Of a stretch of 64,000 nt of DNA, positions 23,326 through 32,107 are shown in pieces; within the stretch, counting starts at the first letter, position 1, and the number at the start of each line of letters is the position of its first letter. The stretch comes from a virus. The stretch spans positions 62,001 to 126,000 of the IMG/VR virus record IMGVR_UViG_3300002143_000172, one strand, 5' to 3'. The translations under genes were made by a program, and so were the position numbers. A model generated the notes under the pieces. It worked only from the letters and a program-made list of their open reading frames with translations. It did no database searches and had not been told where the DNA came from.

Positions 23326-24050
23326 ACTACATTCCGATCTAAGTTATAAGAGTTAACCAATGAATCATATAATTTCATAGTTTCTGCTAAATTTAACACC
23401 AGACTTCTTAAATCTCTATGTTGGTCATATGTTGTGACCTGATAATCAAATCCAAGGTCAGCACGGCCTGTTACTAATTCATCAAAGTCTATGTAGATAC
23501 CATTTCCGGCCTTCACGCACCTGTCCTGCATTTTTTCTAATCGAGCTAAAGTATAAAAACAAAATTCAAAATATGTTTTATCAATCTTTAATGGACGAGA
23601 TTTTGTTTCATCGTCATGATTCAGGTATGTCATAGTAATACATCTGCTTAACAGCTGATCAAATCTATTGATCCTACGCAGACATAGTACTTGTCTATCA
23701 GATAATACGCTAACAGCTTCTGGGAAAAAATCAAATGTACTATTTGAAGTAGTGATGATACTAGGAGTAATATCAGCATACTCGAGAAACTTTTTATATC
23801 TGTGTTGTATAATTAAAGTTTGGGTATAGTTATCGAGATTGGGGCCTCGAGTTTTCCTAGTCTTTAATACCTGATGTTGTTGAGCAACGGGCATCCTTGA
23901 GGCATATGGTATATTGGCGTTGTTTATACCATGACTGAAGGTATTAAAAAATTCTCCAAAATTATGATACCCTCTTTTTTCAAAAATTCCAGCTAATAAT
24001 TTTGAACCCGATCTAGGAAATGCTAATATTGTTTTTTTGTTTGTGTCCAT
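23322..24050 (-). CDS. Sulfotransferase-like protein
   Basis: The 242-residue protein begins KKTILAFPRSGSKLLAGIFE, the PRSG form of the 5'-phosphosulfate loop, and has RQVLCLRRINRFDQLLS, which fits the 3'-phosphate-binding motif. It would move sulfate from PAPS to a hydroxyl or amine. It overlaps genes on both sides. An APS-kinase-like fusion at 32405-33265 might supply PAPS. Confidence 0.75.
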   Translation of the reverse strand: MDTNKKTILAFPRSGSKLLAGIFEKRGYHNFGEFFNTFSHGINNANIPYASRMPVAQQHQVLKTRKTRGPNLDNYTQTLIIQHRYKKFLEYADITPSIITTSNSTFDFFPEAVSVLSDRQVLCLRRINRFDQLLSRCITMTYLNHDDETKSRPLKIDKTYFEFCFYTLARLEKMQDRCVKAGNGIYIDFDELVTGRADLGFDYQVTTYDQHRDLRSLVLNLAETMKLYDSLVNSYNLDRNVV

Positions 24051-24538
24051 GTTCTTCTATATCCGTAGGCTAATAACGGTTTCTTAATATCTAAATTTAA
24101 TGTGCTAACAATATATGAAGAAAATGTATTACAATTTTGTGTGAGCAATTTAAATTCAGCAATTGGATACTCTTCACAGGCCTGCACAATATCTTCATAT
24201 TTAAATGTAGATTTACTCTTGCCTACAATTCTTGGAATTGCACCAAACCATTTTGCATCAGGAATACGATCACTAATGATAGGGCCTTTATCGCAATATC
24301 CCATACCATCACGAATCCAGAGAACATTTGCATTCTGAACTTCTACGGTTTCTATGTCAGTTTTTTCAGCTACTAGCCACTTGTTGTGTTTGCCAGACCA
24401 GAAGGTGATCCACGAGTGTGTTCCTCCTAGATATCCCTTCATCGCCCATGCTTGAGCGTGGATGTAATAAACATATTCTTTGTCTAGCGGAAGACTAACT
24501 GATGTTTGATCTAATAATCGCCAATCTTTAAACAGCAT
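24023..24538 (-). CDS. DUF3750-like protein
   Basis: The 171-residue protein has an early HSWITFW segment and a late LLTQNCNTFSSYIVSTL. These echo DUF3750 proteins (H-W-I and NSNTF-type motif), which may be thiol hydrolases; the Cys and His could be catalytic. Assignment is from memory of the motifs and is moderate. It overlaps genes on both sides. Confidence 0.5.
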   Translation of the reverse strand: MLFKDWRLLDQTSVSLPLDKEYVYYIHAQAWAMKGYLGGTHSWITFWSGKHNKWLVAEKTDIETVEVQNANVLWIRDGMGYCDKGPIISDRIPDAKWFGAIPRIVGKSKSTFKYEDIVQACEEYPIAEFKLLTQNCNTFSSYIVSTLNLDIKKPLLAYGYRRTWTQTKKQY

Positions 24539-25334
24539 CCTGCTCCACTTTATAATAATTTAAATGTTGGCGATCATATGCCGCCTGCCAATTAACTACA
24601 TCAGTTTCCCATGTGCCAGTCGGCCTCGGATCATGCATCATATAATTAAATTCGTCTTGCCCTGAAATCATTACTGTACTTTCTGGACTAATTTCTAGTT
24701 TAGGCTTACACTCAGTGCTAACAAATATTAAGCCCATTGCTAATCTAGTTTTATCTGTGGTGTTCTTTGCACTACCATGGATGGTATACGGACTGTGCAT
24801 TAAAATATGCCCTGCGGGTACCGCTGTTTTTATTCTTTCTTTTGGAAGCTCTACATCAACTGTCTGACCACGCATCAAAAGATTTGATTCAGTCTTAACA
24901 TCTTTGTGTCGTGCTTGGAATACTCGATGACTTCCCTGAACATATTCAATACTACCGTGTTCCGGTGTTACATCATCTAGGGCAATCCATACTGTCACAG
25001 CTTTATTTTTATTGTTAAAATTCCAATATGTAGCGTCTTGGTGGAAACTAACATCACGACCATCCCCGGGTTTCTTAATCCACAATAATGCATCCCAACA
25101 ATGAAAATTTGGACCAATTAGTTCAGTTAGGTATTCTACTAATTGCGGGTGACGAGAAATCTCATCAATCCAGGGAAACAGAACATTGCTCTTACATCGA
25201 TAGTCGCTATGCATTAGATCTAACTTATTGTCAGCTTCGAGCATTGCGTCACGATACTTTATAACTTCTTCTGAAGTTAGTACAGGTAATGGGCCTACCC
25301 AGCCTTGGGTTTCTAGTGTGTTTTGTATTGTCAT
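24528..25334 (-). CDS. Phytanoyl-CoA dioxygenase (PhyH) family protein
   Basis: The 268-residue protein has VSFHQDATYW (H-x-D), then WIALDDVTPEHGSIEYVQGSH and MHSPYTIHGSAKNTTDKTRLAM (distal His and Arg), typical of PhyH 2OG/Fe(II) enzymes. It hydroxylates small molecules; its target here is unknown. A late box (AAAATAAATACTC) lies just before the ATG. Confidence 0.9.
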   Translation of the reverse strand: MTIQNTLETQGWVGPLPVLTSEEVIKYRDAMLEADNKLDLMHSDYRCKSNVLFPWIDEISRHPQLVEYLTELIGPNFHCWDALLWIKKPGDGRDVSFHQDATYWNFNNKNKAVTVWIALDDVTPEHGSIEYVQGSHRVFQARHKDVKTESNLLMRGQTVDVELPKERIKTAVPAGHILMHSPYTIHGSAKNTTDKTRLAMGLIFVSTECKPKLEISPESTVMISGQDEFNYMMHDPRPTGTWETDVVNWQAAYDRQHLNYYKVEQDAV

Positions 25335-25338
25335 AATG

Positions 25339-25350
25339 AGTATTTATTTT
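25339..25350 (-). promoter_or_regulatory. T4-type late box (AAAATAAATA)
   Basis: AAAATAAATACT on the minus strand, some 5 nt upstream of the PhyH ATG at 25334. Confidence 0.5.
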
Positions 25351-25369
25351 CCAGTAATAGTGCGTATAT

Positions 25370-25924
25370 TTAATCTGATTTCCACAAGGTATTATTTTCT
25401 ACCATTTCTGCAACAACTCGAATTGGTTCATCAAAACACAATTGAAAATTTAATCGATGGGTTGAACTAGTATTAACTAAGTCATGCCAGCGTCTAGTAT
25501 TAAGCAAACATGGGCGCATATCTTCAAAGGTAGCGGTAGCAACTACGGGTCCTGCCTTTTCATCTCTAAAATATGTTGGGGGGTAATTATCAACTGGCCA
25601 TAGAGGAATACTCAGTACTGTTAGTCGTTTATTAACAACATCGTCAACATGAGTAACCACTGCAGAGCCAGGGGCGTGGCGTATAAATGCTGGCCAAGCC
25701 TGCAATTTTATATTTGTAAATAATCTCTTTACTCCGGGAGAAACAGTCTTGTGCCAGCCCTCCATCTTTCTTGGACCTAATATACCATTCCCGTCTCTTA
25801 TGTTACCCTTTTCACTAAAATAGTCCCAAAATTTCTCAACATTGAGTTCTGCCAGAATTCTTAAACTTTTACAATCTTCTTCATTAAGAATGTGTTCTTT
25901 AAATTGATAAAAATATGGTACCAT
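25370..25924 (-). CDS. Aspartyl/asparaginyl hydroxylase-like dioxygenase
   Basis: The 184-residue product (start MVPYFYQF at 25924) has VVTHVDDVVNKRLTVLSIPL (H-x-D, with a following Arg) and TRRWHDLVNTSSTHRLNFQ (distal His). This layout fits the beta-hydroxylase-like double-stranded beta-helix fold. Substrate unknown. It lies next to a likely paralogue in fold at 25926-26501. Confidence 0.65.
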   Translation of the reverse strand: MVPYFYQFKEHILNEEDCKSLRILAELNVEKFWDYFSEKGNIRDGNGILGPRKMEGWHKTVSPGVKRLFTNIKLQAWPAFIRHAPGSAVVTHVDDVVNKRLTVLSIPLWPVDNYPPTYFRDEKAGPVVATATFEDMRPCLLNTRRWHDLVNTSSTHRLNFQLCFDEPIRVVAEMVENNTLWKSD

Positions 25925-25925
25925 C

Positions 25926-26501
25926 TTAATTACTCCTTTCAATAAGTAATTTCTTTTTTCTTAACAAGTCTATAACCTCTTCCCACGGTTTATTTTCTGT
26001 TATCGGAGTCCTTGCTGAAAAACACCATCTGGGTTCAGCTCTCATTTCAATCGCATGTGGGATACCCGTTTGTACTACCGTAACTTTGTTACCTAAATGA
26101 TATCTTTCTATTTCAATTAATTTATCTTTATCCCATGACATATAAGGAGTCTTTGCAGAAGTATATGATATCTTGGTAACAGTAGTGGGAGTGTTATACC
26201 AAATCATTTCGCTACCGGTTCCTCCAAAACACCAATTTATGGCAAAATTTGTTAATGTCCACGGCTCTAGTTTTAAAATATCTATATGCGCCTGTTTAGT
26301 ACTCGCATGGGATCCTCGATAAAACATCATAAAGGAGGTTACTGGTAATCCTAATGATTTCATGTATTGACGCCATGCCGGACTGCTTACCTGGTCGGCT
26401 GGTTTTGTCCACACTCCAAATTCTCCCTGCGGCACAGGGAACTTAAAGTCGTCCTTAAAACATCCTTTTAGATCTATATCTAGAGTATACCAACATTTCA
26501 T
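25926..26501 (-). CDS. Aspartyl/asparaginyl hydroxylase-like dioxygenase
   Basis: The 191-residue protein contains STKQAHIDILKLEPWTLTNFA (H-x-D) and VVQTGIPHAIEMRAEPRWCFSAR (distal His and the 2-oxoglutarate Arg). The fold looks like its downstream neighbour but with little direct identity. It overlaps the GNAT gene by 4 nt. Confidence 0.65.
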   Translation of the reverse strand: MKCWYTLDIDLKGCFKDDFKFPVPQGEFGVWTKPADQVSSPAWRQYMKSLGLPVTSFMMFYRGSHASTKQAHIDILKLEPWTLTNFAINWCFGGTGSEMIWYNTPTTVTKISYTSAKTPYMSWDKDKLIEIERYHLGNKVTVVQTGIPHAIEMRAEPRWCFSARTPITENKPWEEVIDLLRKKKLLIERSN

Positions 26502-26956
26502 ATCAACATTTTTCCAACAATGACATCTTCATCTTCATATCCTAATCTATGTAAAATAGGGCGAAAATCTGGGTCTCCCTTAACATGCCAGGTAATCTTA
26601 TGAGCATACTTACGCATCTCTTGCTCAGAGTATTTAATTAATCTAACTCCAGTCATGCCCTGTCGATGATCTTTATCTAAAAATAGCACATCGTTTGCGG
26701 CAACAATAGTTTCTTTATAATGAATATGAGGTTTAACAAACCAAGCACTGTAACCAATTAACTTATTAGTTTCGTCGTCTCGTGCTGTTAACAGATAAAA
26801 ATTACCTGTTTTTTCCATCTTGTCATATAACTCCCAGTCGGGTGCTAGTTTAATTTTATCCCTGTGCAATGTTAGCTCTTTATAGTGGTCTTCTAGTAGT
26901 GGCTCCATTTCTGGTCTAACTAATAAAACCGGCTCGCATTGTAATTTTAACGCCAT
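26498..26956 (-). CDS. GNAT-like acetyltransferase
   Basis: The 152-residue product starts at MALKLQCEPV (26956), preceded by TGAGGA. It has NFYLLTARDDETNKLIGYSAWF, then VLFLDKDHRQGMTGVRLIKYSEQEM (motif A: R.G..g..L) and ITWHVKGDPDFRPILHRLGYE (motif B). Substrate unknown. It lies between the PP-loop gene and the dioxygenases. Confidence 0.75.
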   Translation of the reverse strand: MALKLQCEPVLLVRPEMEPLLEDHYKELTLHRDKIKLAPDWELYDKMEKTGNFYLLTARDDETNKLIGYSAWFVKPHIHYKETIVAANDVLFLDKDHRQGMTGVRLIKYSEQEMRKYAHKITWHVKGDPDFRPILHRLGYEDEDVIVGKMLI

Positions 26957-26966
26957 TCCAAAATCC

Positions 26967-27932
26967 TCAAAAATTAAAAGTTGGTGGAAGATATCCTCTC
27001 TTCCAATCAGTGTCAATCCAGACTGCCTTATCGGTCTGTCGTTGCTCGGATGTTCGATAATGCCTCCATGAAGGCATTTTAATTTTTTCCGTTGTATAGA
27101 ATTCATCTTTGGTAAAATCAAAGATTTGATCTTTAATCACCTGCTTATACTTTCTGAAATCATATCCGGGCCATTTTATTTCAGCTGGGGTCGACACAGC
27201 ATAGTTATTCCAATCTGCTCCTGCTCCAAAGTGAAAAAGGTTTACATCTAATATCATGTTGGGGACTTCTAATAACCACATTAGTTGTTCGCTTTGATAA
27301 TTTAAAGTGTAGTCCATCCACCAAAAGAAATCCTTGACATTTTCTATAGATCGAGGGCAGGCCCTAATTAGTTTGGTAAACATTAATCTGCTATTAGAAT
27401 CTAACGAATTTAAAAATTCTGTAGTAGATTGCTTTAACTTTTCTTCGGGGATGGCCTGATAGATATTTGCTCCAAAGACAGGATCCATTAAGTGTCCGGT
27501 GACTACTATTCCGTTTTTAATTGCATCTTTTAACGGATTGTCTGTATAAAAATCCATATTGGTAGTCGTTAACTTGCCCTTAATATGTTTTTCGTAAAAG
27601 TCCGGGTATTCTTTAATACTGTTATCGTCCATCATTACAACTAATTGATCTCGAGGGGCATACTTTAATAGCTCTGATAGAACTAGTGTAGAATCAATGC
27701 CTCCGCTCCAGGTTACATAAATTTGTTTGTAACGGGCATTTTTTAAAATATTTTGAGTACTGTTATAACACAGCTCTGCAACAGTTTTAGGTTGTACTAA
27801 TTTTCCAATAGGAGTAATACATTCAATTTCAGGAATAGAAATCATTTCTCCTGTTCTATCGTAGACATTGTACATGTAGTCAGGAGTGACCATTGTTGGG
27901 GTATATCCTGCATGATGGAAATATTTTTTCAT
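26967..27932 (-). CDS. PP-loop ATP pyrophosphatase, asparagine-synthase-like
   Basis: The 321-residue protein has QIYVTWSGGIDSTLVLSELL (SGGxDS) near residue 73. LFHFGAGADWNN and the WRHYRT stretch may line the active site. It has no glutaminase domain, like the gene at 22177. It overlaps the next small gene by 4 nt. Confidence 0.75.
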   Translation of the reverse strand: MKKYFHHAGYTPTMVTPDYMYNVYDRTGEMISIPEIECITPIGKLVQPKTVAELCYNSTQNILKNARYKQIYVTWSGGIDSTLVLSELLKYAPRDQLVVMMDDNSIKEYPDFYEKHIKGKLTTTNMDFYTDNPLKDAIKNGIVVTGHLMDPVFGANIYQAIPEEKLKQSTTEFLNSLDSNSRLMFTKLIRACPRSIENVKDFFWWMDYTLNYQSEQLMWLLEVPNMILDVNLFHFGAGADWNNYAVSTPAEIKWPGYDFRKYKQVIKDQIFDFTKDEFYTTEKIKMPSWRHYRTSEQRQTDKAVWIDTDWKRGYLPPTFNF

Positions 27933-28120
27933 CTAACAATACCCAACTTTGCCAATTTCAATCTAATCTCTTCGGGGCTCTTTAAAGTGACCCTTTCTTC
28001 AACAGGGGGTTTCCAAGCAGGATATATCAGAGTTAGATTATATGTTTCAGGGGCTTCTGCCCCAACATGGAGATTATATTTAAAATCTTCTTTTTCAAGA
28101 TCTTCTAGGCGATTCAGCAT
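27929..28120 (-). CDS. Small hypothetical protein
   Basis: The 63-residue acidic protein contains YNLTLIYPAWKPPVEERVTLKSPEEI. It links the desaturase (26-nt overlap) and PP-loop gene (4-nt overlap). It could be a carrier or adaptor for the cassette but has no DSL motif. Function unknown. Confidence 0.6.
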   Translation of the reverse strand: MLNRLEDLEKEDFKYNLHVGAEAPETYNLTLIYPAWKPPVEERVTLKSPEEIRLKLAKLGIVR

Positions 28121-28850
28121 TGTTCTTAATTAACCTTATAAATGCTCCGCCTAAATCAAAATATCTCGGTTTGGTATTCCAACTGACTAGCTTTGGGTTG
28201 TCGTGATGTTCACGATGTATCCATTCACCTGCCATGGGAATGACGAATTCTAATAACCAAAGATTTCTTGCGGCAGAGGATTTTCCTTCTTCTAATTGAC
28301 CACGATGTGCAAATATAGTATGCACCCCACTAGTAACTAGATATAGTGTACTCGGTAATGCATACAAATATAAGAAGGGGTCGGCGCCAAATAGTGCCAT
28401 TAGGCAACCGTATGCGATGCTTAAAGTTAGTGAGTGGTTGATAAAGAAAATATGCATTTGATCACGCATCATGCGTAATTGAATTTTAGTGGCTTTAATA
28501 TTCCCCCTATCTGTAAATCTAAAGAAATGCCGCCAGTTAGCATCATATGGATCGTTAGTAGTATCACTAAACATATGATGATTAATATGTACTGTACTCC
28601 AGTGTACGGGAGCCGAATTAAGACTTATGCATCCTACTAGCCCAAAAAACCAATGCCAAAATCTACTACATTCAAATGCAGAATGTGTAAACAGTCTATG
28701 GTATCCTACTGTAACTGTAATCGCTATTGTGATATATAAAACAAAGGATATTAATAACCACATAGGATTATACGGTATATTAATCGCCCACAGAAATGTC
28801 GGAATAAACAACCATGCTCCCAAAGATCTATGCCAGGCTTTTGTTTTCAC
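28095..28850 (-). CDS. Fatty-acid desaturase (membrane di-iron)
   Basis: The 251-residue protein has HRLFTH, HINHHMFSD and HREHH boxes and four or so hydrophobic stretches. It matches the delta-9 acyl-CoA desaturase family (TVGYHRLFTH) more closely than the copy at 16674. It is in the middle of the tailoring cassette, so its acyl product may be used there. Confidence 0.9.
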   Translation of the reverse strand: MKTKAWHRSLGAWLFIPTFLWAINIPYNPMWLLISFVLYITIAITVTVGYHRLFTHSAFECSRFWHWFFGLVGCISLNSAPVHWSTVHINHHMFSDTTNDPYDANWRHFFRFTDRGNIKATKIQLRMMRDQMHIFFINHSLTLSIAYGCLMALFGADPFLYLYALPSTLYLVTSGVHTIFAHRGQLEEGKSSAARNLWLLEFVIPMAGEWIHREHHDNPKLVSWNTKPRYFDLGGAFIRLIKNNAESPRRS

Positions 28851-29350
28851 AGAAATACGACTCCATAAGCTGTAGAATTGTTCGAAGGGATCGCTTCAAC
28901 ATCTCCCGATCGTATACGAATCTGAGTCGGTCCTACAAATATTTTTCCTTTTATAATTAGAGATCCTCTAACTAAAAAAATATTTGTATTATTATCAATA
29001 ATAGTCGATTTACCGGGCTTAAATATTAAACTTCGTAATGTAGGTAATCCGTTTTTATTATATTGATGAGGGATACATAACCATTCGGTTGCAACTGGAA
29101 ATTTTAATTGTAAATGCCCACTTGAACTTGCATTTGCTCCTGCATGTTCTGCATTTAACCAGCCCGGAGTTCGATCGTCTAATTGTTCTCCTGTTTCGAG
29201 TACATGAACTTTAGCACACCCGGCAGTGTAATAATACCATCCAGTTTTTACTAATCCATCTTCACCTATAGGTACTACCCTTGCATCACCGGCGGCGGCC
29301 TGAGCAAGTATAACGACTTTACTAAATGCAGCATGTGGGGTAAATTTCAT
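28847..29350 (-). CDS. Cupin-like protein
   Basis: The 167-residue protein has a C-terminal cupin-type sheet (LVRGSLIIKGKIF, IRSGDVEAIPSNNSTAYGVVF). The metal-binding His residues of the classic motif are not evident. It overlaps genes on both sides by 4 nt. It may be a binding or regulatory member of the cassette. Confidence 0.55.
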   Translation of the reverse strand: MKFTPHAAFSKVVILAQAAAGDARVVPIGEDGLVKTGWYYYTAGCAKVHVLETGEQLDDRTPGWLNAEHAGANASSSGHLQLKFPVATEWLCIPHQYNKNGLPTLRSLIFKPGKSTIIDNNTNIFLVRGSLIIKGKIFVGPTQIRIRSGDVEAIPSNNSTAYGVVFL

Positions 29351-29811
29351 ACAGTTCCTTCAACCATCTCTTCAATAACTTCTTGAATTAATAATTTTAA
29401 TCTGACCCGTTCCTGCGCGGTGTCGGTTGCGGATACCTCAGGAGAAGATCGACCAATCAACGAATTTCGTGTGCTATCTGGTAAATTAATATCCCCAAAC
29501 TGTGATCTAGTAGAGTGTCCTGTAAAATTACTTGACGAATCAATTGTAGAAACCTCATGCACTGTATTAACTAAACTGCTATGATCAAATGAAGAGGGCG
29601 AGGTTGTTAATAATTCTCTTTCCCAATAGTCTTGCGGCGCCGAACATTTTAGTCTGTTTAAAATTGCCTCTTTATCTCCGCTAGCTAAGAATCTAGCATC
29701 AAGTTGTATGTTTAGTTTAATTGGAGTGCATTCAGATCTGTCTGGAATGTATTCTACTGAATATGAACCGTTTGAATTAAAGTTCAAAATATTCATTTTA
29801 AATGCAATCAT
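29347..29811 (-). CDS. Hypothetical protein, acidic helical C-terminus
   Basis: The 154-residue protein has a Ser/Thr-rich middle and an acidic helix at the end (RVRLKLLIQEVIEEMVEGTV). An AAAGGAAA lies before the ATG at 29811. It follows the fibre gene by 9 nt. Function unknown. Confidence 0.65.
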   Translation of the reverse strand: MIAFKMNILNFNSNGSYSVEYIPDRSECTPIKLNIQLDARFLASGDKEAILNRLKCSAPQDYWERELLTTSPSSFDHSSLVNTVHEVSTIDSSSNFTGHSTRSQFGDINLPDSTRNSLIGRSSPEVSATDTAQERVRLKLLIQEVIEEMVEGTV

Positions 29812-29820
29812 ATGTTTCCT

Positions 29821-30381
29821 TTAGCCGTAATATTGTATAGAACATGTTATTGTTCCAGAAGTAGGATGGAATGTTGATGCAGACCACTTCCAGTATCGAG
29901 AAGTTCCTACAGTTGTAGAAGTCCCAGCCGATCTAATTCCCCCAACGCTGTATCCAGTTACTGACACTTGTTTAAAAGATAGATCGCTATTCGCAGGGGT
30001 AGTAGTTGACCCAAGTTCGAGATGCCAGTGACTAGTACCAGTATCATAATACAGAGCCTGTACTGACATAGTTCCACTAGGAGTTAAAAAAGACCCGCCG
30101 CTGATTGAACCGTATCCACTACCGTACCCGTATACAGACCCTTTTTTCTTGCCGCCTGTCGAAGACCCCACAGTTACCGTAAACGACAATGTCTTATTTC
30201 CCCAAGCCGAATAGTAGTCATGCAGGCTAGTTTGACCAGATGTAGCAATAGTAGTGTTTGGACTAATATTAGGAACATTTGACCCGCCTCGATATAAAGT
30301 ATTAATCGAAACCGGGTTTGAAGTTCCGAAGGCGTTTTTTAAATTAAGAAATGATATTGGTCCCGACGACGGTGTTGGCAT
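29821..30381 (-). CDS. Fibre-like virion protein
   Basis: The 186-residue protein begins MPTPSSGPISFLNLKNAFG and has SGQTSLHDYYSAWGNK. The SSGPIS...L...FG start is common in phage fibre or tail proteins. The rest is Gly/Ser/Thr-rich beta. Probably a small adhesin or fibre. Preceded by a late box and a leader that can fold. Confidence 0.65.
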   Translation of the reverse strand: MPTPSSGPISFLNLKNAFGTSNPVSINTLYRGGSNVPNISPNTTIATSGQTSLHDYYSAWGNKTLSFTVTVGSSTGGKKKGSVYGYGSGYGSISGGSFLTPSGTMSVQALYYDTGTSHWHLELGSTTTPANSDLSFKQVSVTGYSVGGIRSAGTSTTVGTSRYWKWSASTFHPTSGTITCSIQYYG

Positions 30382-30411
30382 AATAGTAGATCCTCACAAA
30401 AGTGTGTTTCT

Positions 30412-30420
30412 ACTATTTAG
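30412..30420 (-). promoter_or_regulatory. T4-type late box (CTAAATAGT)
   Basis: CTAAATAGT on the minus strand, about 30 nt upstream of the fibre ATG. A hairpin AGTAGA/TCTACT lies between box and start. Confidence 0.5.
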
Positions 30421-30441
30421 TACCTTTTAAAACTAGGGAAA

Positions 30442-30765
30442 TTATTGAGAGCAGGTTCGGGTTCTTGTGATTGAACCGTCGGGATTTTGTGTTTCCATCC
30501 ATGGACTACAATTCTGTCCTTGTTGAACGACAATAGGAGGTTGTGGTTGCTGTACTACAATTGGTGGTTGCTGTACAACTACAGGGCGATTGTATATGTC
30601 GTAGATCACAGCGCCTGCTACCGCTCCCCCAATAAAAGGTGCCCAGCCCCAGCTGCCGCTGTGGCGTACCCAATGACCACCACGATATCCACCGTGTCCG
30701 TGATGTTGTGCCATTGCTGGAATTGCTATCGCTGATAGTAACAAAATTGCTAATATTTTTTTCAT
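30442..30765 (-). CDS. Exported Gly/His-rich and VVVQQ-repeat protein
   Basis: The 107-residue protein has a signal peptide (KKILAILLLSAIAIPAMAQ), a HHGHGGYRGGHW metal-binding-like stretch, a Gly-rich hydrophobic helix, VQQPPIVVQQP repeats and a final Cys pair (CSPWMETQ...RTCSQ). Similar small periplasmic proteins occur in proteobacteria; function unknown. Upstream is a 21-nt perfect palindrome. Confidence 0.7.
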   Translation of the reverse strand: MKKILAILLLSAIAIPAMAQHHGHGGYRGGHWVRHSGSWGWAPFIGGAVAGAVIYDIYNRPVVVQQPPIVVQQPQPPIVVQQGQNCSPWMETQNPDGSITRTRTCSQ

Positions 30766-30777
30766 TTTATTTCCCCT

Positions 30778-30798
30778 TGCGTTATATTATATAACGCA
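30778..30798 (-). promoter_or_regulatory. 21-nt perfect palindrome over a -10 element
   Basis: The palindrome has arms TGCGTTATAT/ATATAACGCA about a single central base and includes TATAAT on the minus strand, 13 nt before the ATG at 30765. It looks like an operator placed on a promoter. Confidence 0.55.
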
Positions 30799-30913
30799 TT
30801 AACCCTAAAAAAGTTGACAGAATCTCTAGGGCGTGTATATCCTCTGCCAAGACCATCAGCCTCTCACTGACTGCAACCTGCTATGCAAGTTTACCCCTAC
30901 AAGACTAACTTAT

Positions 30914-31201
30914 TTACTCGTCTTTGTCTAAATAAATTCCGTTACTATGGCGTAATCTTGCAATTTCCATATTTTGATGTTGTCGCTTTTCTTGCAAAGT
31001 TAGTTCTTTCCAAACTTTTCTAGGATTGCTACACATATAGCATTTTGGATTACCACAATTCATTGCATGATGCTTGGCAAATTTATGTGGCTCCAAAAAT
31101 GGTACTCCAGAAACTTTAGCAATCTTTACCTGTTTAGCAATAGCATTATCGTCGTTAAGTCTACGCTTGGAATTCTTAAATTTAGTGGTATCGTCACCCA
31201 T
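30914..31201 (-). CDS. Small Cys/His protein, zinc-ribbon-like
   Basis: The 95-residue basic protein contains KHHAMNCGNPKCYMCSNPRKVW, a H-x3-C-x4-C-x2-C pattern followed by ELTLQEKRQ. Similar short proteins occur widely in bacteria and large phages. Likely zinc-binding; function unknown. Confidence 0.7.
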   Translation of the reverse strand: MGDDTTKFKNSKRRLNDDNAIAKQVKIAKVSGVPFLEPHKFAKHHAMNCGNPKCYMCSNPRKVWKELTLQEKRQHQNMEIARLRHSNGIYLDKDE

Positions 31202-31244
31202 TCTCGTATCCTTTTTTTAAATATAACATCAAACTAGATTTATG

Positions 31245-32084
31245 TCAAGTCCTGCTTGGACGGAAAGTTCCAACCCATGTAGGGTTGCTTGGAGGACACC
31301 CGCCTGGCCAACTTACGGTAACATCCCCGTCATTTGGATTGTTTCCTGCATTTTTTGGACTTTGATTCCCGCCACACATAGAGAACCCTGCACCCTTCTT
31401 TTGATAAACAAAATTCACATGCCCGTAACTCCAGAGGGCAATATCTCCACATTGTGCTTGTTCATTTGGAATCTTGGTAGCGTTCCATTTACTAGTTTTA
31501 TCTCGTATGTCGTATGCCCATGCTGTTTGGACATATTTGTAGCCCGAAGACTTTAAGGCAAAATTAACAAAGCCCATGCACCATGCTGTTTGGTCAGTGG
31601 TCCATGCACCGGATGCTGGATAGCCTAAACTTTTCCAAATTCCAGTAATGTTAGGATTGCTAGGTTTGCCACCTTGGCCGCTTTCTCTCCACATACCCCT
31701 GCTTGCTTCGTCCAGGGTTTTAGTTAAGAACGAACAAACATCGGAAGAAGATGTAGTTTCAGAAATAATTCCAGTACCGGTTGACTCATCATTAGGTGTG
31801 CCCGGGTAATTAGGTTTAACTCCACCCTCGGCTGCGACCGCATTGTAAGATGCATCGGGATTCTCTATATAGCTACTAGTCTGTGTATTAATCGAACCTT
31901 GCACAGCTTCTGGAAGCTCAACCGACACACTCACACTAACACCTGCAAATGACGCACTTTCTCCGGGTGTCTGCCACAATGCCACTAGTACATTATTTGC
32001 ATAGACATTCGTTGCATGGTAAACATCACCAACTGCATTTAATCCACTATCTTTTTGGGCTCCGCCACCTGGTACATACGGCAT
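31245..32084 (-). CDS. PAAR-like tip fused to CHAP-type wall hydrolase
   Basis: The 279-residue protein starts with a PAAR-like strand set (SGLNAVGDVYHATNVYANNVLVALW). A linker leads to a CHAP/NlpC-like domain: TAWCMGFVNFALKSSGYKYVQTAWAYD (Cys), GDIALWSYGHVNFVYQK (His) and CGGNQ. It could be a baseplate spike that cuts peptidoglycan at entry. AGGAGA precedes the ATG. Confidence 0.7.
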   Translation of the reverse strand: MPYVPGGGAQKDSGLNAVGDVYHATNVYANNVLVALWQTPGESASFAGVSVSVSVELPEAVQGSINTQTSSYIENPDASYNAVAAEGGVKPNYPGTPNDESTGTGIISETTSSSDVCSFLTKTLDEASRGMWRESGQGGKPSNPNITGIWKSLGYPASGAWTTDQTAWCMGFVNFALKSSGYKYVQTAWAYDIRDKTSKWNATKIPNEQAQCGDIALWSYGHVNFVYQKKGAGFSMCGGNQSPKNAGNNPNDGDVTVSWPGGCPPSNPTWVGTFRPSRT

Positions 32085-32107
32085 ACTCTATCTCCTATAT
32101 ACTGTAT

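Noticed and set aside
30799-30913. Plus-strand TTGACA and TATATC as a promoter
   Set aside because: No plus-strand gene or terminator follows; the stretch looks like plain intergenic DNA.
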